Below are positions 11,001 to 20,330 of a stretch of DNA of 64,000 nucleotides, in pieces (the stretch's first letter is position 1; each line of letters begins with the position of its first letter). Below the pieces are notes generated by a model, which saw only the letters and a list, made by a program, of their open reading frames with translations, did no database searches and was not told the origin of the DNA. The translations under genes and the position numbers were made by a program. Source of the stretch: Paragonimus westermani (Eukaryota > Platyhelminthes > Trematoda > Plagiorchiida > Troglotrematidae); the NCBI GenBank assembly GCA_008508345.1, contig QNGE01001291.1, positions 113,662-177,661 on the forward strand, written 5' to 3'.

Positions 11001-12074
11001 AAGCCGACTTCCTTGTTTAAACATCTCGCTTATAGCAACCCATGGAAAATTGACGAATGGAGCAAAAGGCACTACACTCTGACGGGTATGGCAAAATCAA
11101 GAACTACGAACCTTCTGGTATGGTCTATGTTGGTTGGATGACGGTGACTACCCCTATCCGTTTAAACTGGTGAGGACTGGGTACCGAAAACCATTCCGTT
11201 GTTCATCAAATGTACGGGTGTTCCATTTTGAAAACCGTTCAAAATATTAGTTGGATATAAGGTATACAAAAACGGGATAAGACAGCGACATGCTACTTTC
11301 AGTTAATGAATCTGGGTTGGTTAGATGTTGTCTTGAGATCATGAATGAACGAAACGGAGTATCTTACAGTCGATCTGCTCATTTTGTAAACGCTTTGGAA
11401 AAATATTGGAAGCATTTACTAGTCTTGTTGATGTAACTCCCTACAAAAGAAACCGACATGTTGCTGTTGTCAACAGTGATGATAAACCTCAGTGATTAGC
11501 GTGGCTTGACTTTTCTAAAAACAAACCGTAGCTACTACAATCGTTAGTGTTGATTGACACATTTGGGTATTAGCAGGACCAATCACATACCACTTGAAAT
11601 GTCCTCATGCAGATTGAGCAGGAGATATCTAACGAGAAGATATTCGCGATGATTTTTACGAAGGTGAGAGAACGCAATTAGTTACGTTTGGCAATGTCCA
11701 TTGACTAACGACTTGTGATAAACAAAATCATTTTGGATGTAGTGTAGAAAGAGACTTTAGGAAGTATCGGCTATAATAGAACGTTCTGCACACCGGAGAA
11801 GTAGTCGGCTTTCAAAAGGCACGGTATGATGTGCAGGCAGTCACCTGTGATTTTCTGTCGGCCTACGTTACCATGTACGACTTATTCAATGGGATAATTT
11901 GAGAAAGCCAGATAACACAGTCGATCGATTACAAGACGGAATCCCACTCGAAAAGTATGGGAACCAAAAGGTTAGTCGAGAGATCCCGACGAATTTACGG
12001 GAATTTATTTCGGCATAGTGTTTTGAAGATCAGATTTGTAAATTAAACTCAAAGAGTTCATAAGCGGTTCCAGG
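11001..12074. other. Intergenic DNA, nothing recognised
   Basis: I see no coding, RNA or transposon signature in this stretch on either strand. Confidence 0.4.
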
Positions 12075-12758
12075 AAGGAGAAAGATCTTTACTTGTGTGT
12101 TCCTGTCTCTACGTTGATCAGTAAAAAATGAGGCTGAACGGTTCATAAGTTTGAAGAAAAAGCGAATGAAACTAAACGAAAACGTAAATTCGATGAAACT
12201 CACGGCTGCAATCAGTTCAGCAACGAACACCCAAACATACCAAAACCACATCTAGTCACAAACGCTCAGCTAATGACTTGTGAGACTGAGCTAGAATGAC
12301 AGTTAAGAAACTTGTAGTGTCGATCATCTCCCACGTATGCACTGATCGAATAATACTTTAACATTCTCAACCGATTCAGTGGTGACTAGAGTTGGGCAGT
12401 GCGTCACAATGTGAACAGCTACTAACTCTAGAGCGGTTCTGTCTACAAAATAACCTGTCTGTTCCATTACACAATTTCAACCAGTGACCAGATGTGTCAG
12501 TGGATGGCCCGGGATGTGGAGTAGTTGGTAGGTGAGAATGAAATCTCTCATGAGATGTCGGAAACTCATCGAGGATTGACCCAATCCTGTCAGTCTTATC
12601 GTGTAGGGTGTTTTCCTGAGCCCCATCATACTTCCACTTGCCCGTATCTGAACACTTTCAACGAGTGCAAAATCCATCTCAAGATAAAGAAGACAGGCCT
12701 GTATGTTCGATTCCAGGTCTAGGCGGATTATGGAGGCGAACATACTGTGAAGCACTTC
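12075..12758. repeat. 684-bp interspersed repeat, copy A
   Basis: It matches 23791-24474 base for base with no insertion or deletion and only about four substitutions that I can see. Past the sharp right edge, the flanks are still faintly alike (a diverged ...TTTGTG.TCTTAGC.ATG... stretch), so the conserved block sits inside an older repeat family. Minus-strand frames cross it, but I recognise no protein domain. Confidence 0.85.
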
Positions 12759-12935
12759 AAGATGGAAGCTTGGCAAATTTTTCCAAGGAGGTTCATAGCT
12801 GTTTGTGTTCTTAGCTATGCAGGTTCTTCCGACGAACACTAAGCGACGCACGTATAACCAACGACGCCAAATATCAGAACCAAATCAAGTCACTGGAAAC
12901 GTGGTCCTATTGACATAAATGATATGAACGTAGCA

Positions 12936-13192
12936 GTAAGAAGACGGACACTGGTGGATGCTAGCATTTCCTATTGCCTCCTTACTATCAAATACTAATA
13001 ACCAGGAACATATATATGACGGTAATGGGATGGGGGTGGAGAAATAAGATAGCAAATGAGGTTGGAAACGACAGTACAGTACTGTTAGTTACATAGGAGT
13101 CTGAGGATTACGTATAATGGGTTTTGTGTACACAATGCTGGCTTGAGATGACTAATCGCGACCGCCTCAGCGAAACTCAGGAAACGCGGGTT
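12936..13192 (-). repeat. Inverted arm 1: Penelope-like element 3' end and UTR
   Basis: This is the reverse complement of 14227-14483, about 95% alike. It covers the last 35 or so codons of the endonuclease, the stop codon and a roughly 150-bp 3' untranslated segment. Penelope-like elements are known for inverted or tandem terminal repeats. Confidence 0.8.
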
Positions 13193-13913
13193 AGCTTGGC
13201 GCATTATAATTCTGAATGTTGATTCGGGATTAATCCGGTGACTGGTGGCCAACATGTCTGGCCGTAGACGAGGCCGGAAGTTTCCGTGATCCCAGGAAGA
13301 AGGAAGTAGAATGCTCGGTCACACCTCGAACCCATTTCGGGCAGGTGTTCTCTCATATTAAAGTTCAAGCACCTGACTGTTCTGTCGGTTTAACGCTCGC
13401 CGCAGTTACAAATTGATAAATGCAGTGTGAGTTGGCGCCAATAGGTTGTTCTTCACTGAAGGTAACCGTAGCTTACGAGTTCAGACAACGATCACGAATT
13501 CAGCCACATTGTATGCTCGCTTAATGAATGTGACGAGACGTTTTATGGTTCGAAGTGAAGAAGTGTCAACTTTGAATGGTAGTTCAATGTAGACCTTCTT
13601 CTGCCCAACCGTGGAAACCTTGCCTCCTGCTATACCCTGTTGGCCGTCTATTGGTAACTCTTGGCGAGTAACCATTATCCTGCAACGTGTTTGTAAGAAG
13701 TCAAAGTTGATCACCTAAACATTCCAATGAACAAATGCGTCCAGCATGCATAAACAATGTTCTGACCAATACTCGCTTGTTCTTCATTGGTGTAAAGCTC
13801 GTAAAGTGAGTGTACTGACCAGCCCAGGTCGGCTTTCGATACACAAACCTTTTCACTGAAACGTCACCATTGCGACCGATGAAGATGTCTAAAAACGGTA
13901 GGCATCCGTCCAT
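13085..13913 (-). mobile_element. Penelope-like element: RT C-terminus plus GIY-YIG endonuclease, frameshifted
   Basis: On the minus strand the first frame (13913-13701) carries LPFLDIFIGRNGDVSVKRF and then VYRKPTWAGQYTHF, the diagnostic end of a Penelope-type reverse transcriptase. The frame shifts into 13714-13481, with VYIELPFKVDTSSLRTIKRL typical of the linker. Another shift leads to NMREHLPEMGSR, then HRINPESTFRI, and LSFAEAVAISHLKPALCTQN before TAA at 13087-13085. These are the later GIY-YIG blocks. At least two frame breaks make it a pseudogene. The N-terminal RT is absent. Confidence 0.85.
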
Positions 13914-14037
13914 TCCCAGTTCATAGGTGACTCTCAGATTAGTACGACATGCGTTGAAACGTCAAACTAATCTGTGTTGTAAGGTATCCGCACCAAATTT
14001 AGTACGAACGAAGTTGAGCGTCGTGATTAACATGTTA

Positions 14038-14222
14038 TTGATAAACAGATTGGGAATAACACAACGTTACGAGCAAGTTGTAATACTCTACGTTTCAACC
14101 GCCCCGGGTTGCCTTCCTCAGGAGTGTTGTAATCGAAGTGTGATTTCGATTACATTCGAGGTGGTTGAAACGTACAGTATTACAACCTGCTCGTAACGTT
14201 GTGTTATTCGCAATCTGTTTAT
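14038..14222. repeat. Foldback element, copy with longer loop
   Basis: It has the same arms as the 10.85-kb copy (TTGATAAACAGATTGGGAAT at one end, its complement at the other). A loop containing a small extra palindrome (GTAATCGAAGTGTGATTTCG region) makes it about 35 bp longer. It sits between the two opposed Penelope-like pieces. Confidence 0.85.
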
Positions 14223-14227
14223 CTAAT

Positions 14228-14483
14228 CTGCGTTTCTTGAGTTTCGCTGAGGCGATCGCGATTAGTCATCTCAAGCCAGCATTGTGTACACAAAACCCAT
14301 TATACGTAATCCTTAGACTCCTATGTAACTAACAGTACTGTACTGTCATTTCCAACCTCATTTGCTATCTTATTTCTCCACCCCCATCCCATTACCGTCA
14401 TATATATGTTCCTGGTTATTAGTATTTGATAGTAAGGAGGCAATAGGAAATGCTAGCATCCACCAGTGTCAGTCTTCTTACTG
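14228..14483 (+). mobile_element. Inverted arm 2: second Penelope-like 3' end, plus strand
   Basis: The plus strand reads LSFAEAIAISHLKPALCTQN and ends at TAA (14330-14332), then continues with the same 3' UTR as the minus-strand copy. Only the last 35 or so codons remain. The two 3' ends are tail-out: they point away from each other around the central fragment. Confidence 0.8.
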
Positions 14484-15039
14484 TCCACACATCAATTTGC
14501 TTGTGTTCATGGGATAAGATACAGTGTTTGGGCGCAATAGACCGTCAAGCGTCCAAAAGGCACGACAAGTACAGGCACAAACGACCTACAGGCAGTGGAG
14601 AACCGACAAAATGTTATCGGATCGGTCTGATGTGTCCAAATACCCGGTCCTCGGGCAGACGGATTGGCTGTTGACAGTTTCATGGCGGACCGTAGGAAGG
14701 CCGTATTCAAAGGGTTGGGGAGAGTGAGATTGACAGACAACAAGAGTATGTGAGCAGTGAGTGAGATTCAATGACTGAGGGAGGCGGGCGGGAGGAATCA
14801 GTAGTTTTAGATACGGGTTGTGAGAATAACAACAGCAGGCGTCTAGTTAGACGGGGTCACGAGGTGGAGTGCGACTGGAATTTTGACCACCAAGGATGTC
14901 CTACAAGCTATGGCAGCACAGCTTGTACACAAACTCATCCTATCTGCCAATATGGTCCCTAGGTCACTTTCACGTACTGACACGAGCAGCAGTGTGCATG
15001 ACTATATTTTCTAACAATGAACGAGAGGCTATTTCCTAT
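14484..15039. other. Unassigned DNA
   Basis: Several overlapping short frames exist on both strands. I recognise none of them, and they look like old repeat DNA. Confidence 0.35.
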
Positions 15040-15880
15040 GGACCGCTGGTTTAGACAATTCAAACCGTTCTGTAAGGTTACTCTAGAATTCGTCAGCGCT
15101 TTGTGTCATCGGCGTAGAACAACATCGGTGAGTTGACTTCGCAGAGCAGTTCAAGAACGAAAAGACTGAACAATACGTGTCTTAAGATTGACCCATGTGG
15201 AACGCCGCTGTTGGCAAGGGACTACTCTGAGAGCTGTCCACTCATCTTGGCGTTGAACCCACATTCAATCCGATAATCCTCCAGCGACGTGAGCAAGCGT
15301 TGACCGAGGCCCTAGTGACTGAGTTTCAGGAGCGAAATGGAACGATCAACCTCGTTAGAGGCTTTGGGAAAGTCAAGATAAACCACATCTCTGGCCTATA
15401 ATTTTGGCAGTCTTCATCCAAAGCTAACGAGCAGTCAGCAGATTCGTGACGCAAACAGCGTTACTACTCGGTGAACAGTTCAAGATCGTCAAACTTGGTC
15501 CGGTGAGTCGTCTGTTAGGACCATTGAAAGTAACGCCTTAAGTCGATAGTTTGCTGAGTCGTCTGTGCATCTGCCATTGAAGATAAGTGTGGTTGTGAAC
15601 TGCTTCTAAGTTTTCGACAGACGATCAGTTGGCAAAATCGCCTGAAAAGTACTGCAAATCCTTCTGCTAATTCCGTGGCTTAGCTTTTCAAGACGACATG
15701 GGATTTGATCCGATACTGAAGTTTGAGATAATTCACTTAAGTTACTGCCCATTTTCTCAAAGATCGCACGTGAATTACAGTTAAGTATACTTACGCACTG
15801 TTTGGCCAGAATGTTGGCCGCCTCTGCAATTGCATTGGTAGGTCTGTAAATGTCTTCTTGACAGGACACTTATAAATGAT
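15040..15880 (-). mobile_element. Degenerate LINE (CR1/Jockey/I-type), reverse-transcriptase part
   Basis: On the minus strand, with shifts and stops, I read blocks of a jockey-type RT. There is an N-terminal segment (15869-15606), then RDVVYLDFPKASNEVDRS (motif A region, normally YLDFSKAFD), GLGQRLLTSLEDYRIE, SGVPHGSILRHVLF (normally GVPQGSVLGPLLF) and LFYADDTK (catalytic YADD). The motif order matches this LINE class and not the plus-strand LINE that lies beside it. The copy is inactive. Its endonuclease half is at 17935-19270. Confidence 0.75.
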
Positions 15881-15899
15881 ACATTTTTGTCTATGTCTA

Positions 15900-17934
15900 C
15901 ACTACTAACCGTGTTGACACGTGGTATTTGATAACTCAACGCGTTTAGATTCCACACTCCTAACTGTAATGCGACCTCGACAAGCAGCCGTGCTCAAGCA
16001 TTGTGCACCCAAGACGGCTGGCAATTCCAGCTCATCCGACACAGCTAGTGTCTGTGCCATCCTGTCTTGCATTCTCACCACATTTGTACAGACATTTCTT
16101 CTCAGGGTTTGGGATTGTCGTTGGCCACGAACACTGTCAAATCAAAAAGCCATCAAGCCCTATTACATTTATTGATGTCGGGAGAGGTTTCAAACGGAAA
16201 TGAGACCAGATATCGTGCCCGGACTCGTTAACACGAGGAAAGCGGCGTACGGTCTCACTGAGAGGATTTTTTCGAGGCTTGTACGGGTCTACACAGCAAA
16301 GGAATTACTAGCCAGGCATTACTCCCAAATCAGCCCATTGCCCCGTCACATCCCGCAACCCTCCACTAATTCAATCAGTGACCAACAACAATAATTTCTA
16401 CAGTGCTACCAGGAATTCGATGAGTCCATCGAGTGTAATCCAGCTTGTTATTCGCATATATAAGGGATACTGTTATTTACGGTCAACAATAGCCGTAATT
16501 CACGAATACGAAGATGCGTTCGATTCGGAGAATCGACCTACACCTTTAGAGTCGCTCAAACACAGGGGTGTACCGACCAAGTGTGTGAACATACTCACTT
16601 CAACTCAGGCTAACTTGCACGGTGAACTGTCGGACAGTTTCAGAACCATGAGCAGAGTACGTCAACGCTGTCCACTCTCACCGTTCTTGTTCAATTTCGT
16701 CATAAAAGGGATAATGGAAGATTGTCTCCGGCAATCATAAGATACCAACCCGGAGAAAGAATGAATGATCTCGACTATGCTGACAACAAGGGGCTGCCGT
16801 ACAATCAACACAAACAATGCTAGACGCAATTTCACGTTCTGCTAATCGCTTCCGAATGCGCTTTGCAGCATCAAGATTCAAAGTGCTTCTACAAGATTGC
16901 TGTGATCATGCAGATTTGATGCTGCATAATAAAGTCATGGTGGCTGTTGACCGATTTGTGTACCTGGGAAGCTGCATCCGCAGCGGTGGTGGAGGTAGAG
17001 GGAATCAAACAGAAGCGCGTATCTCTGAGGTTACAGCGGTAATCGCTAATCTGGGGGCACCCATGACGACAGACAGATATCTCTCTCAGGCTTAAGGGTC
17101 GCGTAACGGTCAGGCACCAGTGAGAGCTGTACTACTTTACGGCAACGAAACATGACCGCCCAGGGTAGATGTAAACCGTCTCCAGGTATTTGACGAGGTT
17201 TGGTTATTCAAAGAGGTTTTACACTGGACAGANATGTCTGCGTTCAATCGCTCGTATCGGGTGACACCAGCGAGTGAGTAACGAAGAGGTTAGGAGGCGG
17301 GTGTTTGGCACCAAATTTTGAACGAGTCTTCCCGTTCAATCCTTACATCTACGCAGACTTAGAGGGTCAGGTCATGAATTAAGGTTACCAGATTGTCGCC
17401 TTCCACTACCGACGCTGTGGCAGACTGGCATGCGAGGTGGTTAGATGATGACCTGAAATCGTTCACGAAGGTGCTGGCCACTGTAAATCGGGTTCGTCCC
17501 CAGGCTGACAACCTCGCGACTCCCAGACTTGGTGACTCGCGACTTTGGGTGAGATGACAGTTAATCGAGCTCGGTGGCGTGAGTGTTGTTGTTGTTTGGT
17601 CGAGTTGTCTGCGAGGTGAGTGCATTTGATGACGTGGGCTAATGAAGGGCGTAAGGAAGCTGTCTTGCTGATGATTCCTTACTTTCACTTACAGCTCGAT
17701 TGTTTGTTTGCAAAGTGTAGACACTCTGATGTTGAATGTTTGAACATGGACGTAGCTATTTTTAATAGCTTCGTCCCTTTCCGTCCCTTCTTTTTTTCTT
17801 CTCTCTTCCTATACAGAGTTTGCTTTTATTCTTTCTTTGTGGTTGTGTGGCAGTTAAGCATGAGTGAAAACCACCGATGGATTGCTGTCCACAATACTGA
17901 TGGTATGTATGTATTTTTATTACCGTTATTGTCT
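15900..17934 (+). mobile_element. Non-LTR retrotransposon (EN/RT LINE) nested inside the minus-strand LINE
   Basis: The plus strand carries ITFIDVGRGFKRK (conserved SLIDV block), then DAFDSENRPTPLESLKHRGV (motif A), VRQRCPLSPFLFNFV (normally VRQGCPLSPFLFNFV), DLDYADNKGL (YADD region), VDRFVYLGSCIRSGG and LLYGNET, ending with a trace of the late WLGH block. The 3' UTR (17640-17930) is shared with the copy near 51.2-51.4 kb. Stops and frame shifts disable it. One ambiguous base (N) sits at 17233. Positions 16479-17232 are almost identical to 40708-41461. Confidence 0.8.
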
Positions 17935-19270
17935 TTTGGTTATTATTACCATTCGCACCAATAGGTCCACCAGAGGTTTGCAGTTTTGAAATGCCAACCT
18001 TATTCTTGGTGGGTACTGCGACTTCGGGGTAGAAAGCTCAAAATTCACTTTCAGCCTTCGGGTAAGACCGTCTCGAGGGAAAAACCGATCCTTTCTGATA
18101 GCAGCCCTGATACGCTCCCGCCACATGACAAACAACAAACGCAGGGTCAGTCTGTTCTAGTTTGAACCTGTTCTAGACTGAGCGTTCCAAAGTAATCATA
18201 CGAATAGCTCTACTTCACAGGCGTCTCGGTATTCTATCAGGTCGGGTGTACTTTACTGCAAAATGGTTGTTGACCTTATCAGAAACTTCTTCAATGATGA
18301 GCTGACAGCGATCGTCCAAGCTGAGTGTGATGAACGATTCACGTCGATCAACCTTGCCAAGCTGTTTTCAGTTTCGGGAAATGTGATAAGCATTTAGACC
18401 CTATTTAGGGGGTGTACGTTGTCTAATTCTGTGCACATAGATGAACTCAATAACTTCGTGATTAATGCAACCAAGTTGTGACAATCAGATTACTTATAAT
18501 CTCAGTCGCGTTGGTAAGAATGCGATCAAGACAAGACGGCAACTAATCCACCTAACACCTCGTAGGGTCCTGAACGTGCTGGAACAGTCTAGCTTCTGTT
18601 GTTACCTCAAATAAATCTTCGGCAGAAGAGGACGTTGCACTATTGACTAAATAGTTCGTGAGGTCTACCTCCGGATGATTAAAATCTCCTTACTAATGTT
18701 TGAGCATAATCTAATGATGGTACCATCCACAGAGCGTTGTGGAAGGCCACACTGGTATCCCTGAGCACAGAAGACGATCTGTAAATCAAACTTAGTTAAC
18801 AGGCGTTGTTCTAAGTGACAATAACTTCTCGCTAACCCTATTCCGGAAGATCTAATAGAACCCTGTCACGAATAGCTGAGGTCCTTGAGTGAAATCCAAA
18901 TAGATAACTACATCATCTCTCCTACTGAATTTAGTATCACTGTGAAACACTGTCATACCGGGAATGATCAATTCGCTTTCCCCTTACACCAAGTCCCCTT
19001 AATGCCTACTATAAATGGCTTTCATCAGGAGCAGAGATCACGAAGCCGTTGCATTCTACTAAAGAGTGGAGACGCGTTGGTGTGAAAACAATACCAGGAT
19101 GCAATTTCATCGCCTACAGTATGCGCAGTAAATGAGTTTGCCCGAAGGAAGTCATCGAGTGACAAAGGCTGAGTTGGTGTGTCGTAGTGTTGGAATGGCG
19201 GCAAGCCGTTATTGTGAACTTTTGGACTGCAAGTGGCAACCGCGTGAAACTCGAATTCCACATTCATAAA
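17935..19270 (-). mobile_element. Degenerate LINE (CR1/Jockey/I-type), endonuclease and linker part
   Basis: Reading on the minus strand from about 19.27 kb: a LFSRMQRLRDLCS segment, then GDFNHPEVDLTNYLV (the GDFNHP block of APE-type LINE endonucleases), FQHVQDPTR and LPSCLDRILTNATEIISNL (the LLDLILTN block). After the endonuclease comes a charged linker ending near TKNKVGISKLQTSGGPIGAN at about 17.95 kb, where the plus-strand LINE interrupts. The RT half resumes at 15.88 kb. Multiple stops are present. Confidence 0.7.
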
Positions 19271-20078
19271 CTAGAATGTAACCACACTCCTGAGACCAAC
19301 ACTAATTCCTGTCGTGCCAAAACGGTTCATCGTACATTATTTGATGTTATTCACAGCGCGAAGCATGAAAGACATGTCAGTATATCAAAGACCACGCATC
19401 GTTCCTGCGTTTTTTCCATCATTTCGAACACCGAAAACCAGCATGACCTTCGAATAAGGATATTTTCACAGTTGACTGAATTAGAATTTTAGGCAACCGC
19501 TAAAGTAACCCAATTTGCATACTTCATTGGATGTTAATGGAGAGTATGGCAGATCGGACATGTTAGCCCCAACCACATGAAAGGATGAATGCGATCTGTT
19601 GTGGTTCAAGCACAAATGTTGGTTCAAGTGGTCACTTCCTCTGAAGATCCATTCTCGTTTTTCCTCCATAGTCATAAGATTACATTCATTGGATTGAAAG
19701 TAGAGTCGAAATAAAGTACAAAATAATCTATTGCTGTGTGCGACAAGAAAACCAAAAGGAACTAAATGAGTAAGTAAATATTTTTATTATTTTAGAAAGA
19801 TGGAAATTTTCCCGATTTGAGCAAAAAAAGAGCTTTCGGTGATGCATGGTGGATGTCACTGATGAGTGTGATCATTTAAAACGACAAACTGAATAAGCGT
19901 AATACAAAACTTTGACAATAAATGAGATCGTGCGATATGGATTTGATTTGCAAATCAATCATGTTGACTCGTGCGAAATGAAACTGGAACAGAGAATAAT
20001 AAGAGTCTAACAAAATACCAAGCAGAACACCAATCGCGATTCAGATCCAAGTAAATAATGGCACATCCGCACAACATC
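19271..20078 (-). other. Possible 3' UTR and downstream flank of the spectraplakin
   Basis: No coding signal is visible. If the 20.1-20.3 kb exon is the terminal exon, this holds its 3' UTR, with an AATAAA signal about 290 nt after the stop. Confidence 0.35.
19783..19788 (-). terminator. Candidate polyadenylation signal (AATAAA, minus strand)
   Basis: TTTATT on the plus strand gives AATAAA on the minus strand, about 290 nt downstream of the stop codon at 20079-20081. It is A/T-rich DNA, so chance occurrence is possible. Confidence 0.3.
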
Positions 20079-20330
20079 CTAGGGAGGACCGGTGGGACAC
20101 GTGGAAGAAGAGAGCAATCTGTTGTGTCTTGGCTTGGCTCGAGGTGGTAACTTCTGTGGACAGGGTGTAGAGGCAGTACGCGGTGTTTGTCCTATATCGC
20201 GTCGCGAGTTTGAGGTGACTAACTTCAGACTGCCCAAGTTCGAATTTGGATCTGATCTGGACAGCCTTGCCACCCTAGGCAGATCTGATTGACCTTTGAC
20301 CGGGGTTGACGAGCCGGTGTTGATCACTTT
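20079..20330 (-). CDS. Possible terminal exon of the spectraplakin: basic Ser/Pro/Arg tail
   Basis: A CTCTCAG acceptor precedes 83 open codons ending in TAG. The peptide is rich in Ser, Pro, Arg and Thr with segments such as TGSSTPVKGQSDLPRVARL and RRDIGQTPRTASTP. This is the composition of the disordered C-terminal tail after the GAS2 domain in MACF1, dystonin and Short stop. That tail binds microtubules and can carry EB1-binding SxIP motifs, though none is present here. There is a problem: the GAS2 exon ends in phase 1 while this frame needs phase 0, so at least one exon between 20.3 and 24.9 kb would be missing. A plus-strand frame overlaps, so coding is not proven. Confidence 0.4.
   Translation of the reverse strand, partial: KVINTGSSTPVKGQSDLPRVARLSRSDPNSNLGSLKLVTSNSRRDIGQTPRTASTPCPQKLPPRAKPRHNRLLSSSTCPTGPP

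Noticed and set aside
10751..11072. Overlapping open frames on both strands sharing a LLINRLGITQR peptide
   Set aside because: They are mirror translations of the two arms of a palindromic repeat, not genes.
20092..20292. Plus-strand 66-codon frame opposite the putative tail exon
   Set aside because: No splice or family evidence; the minus-strand frame has an acceptor, a fitting composition and a downstream AATAAA.
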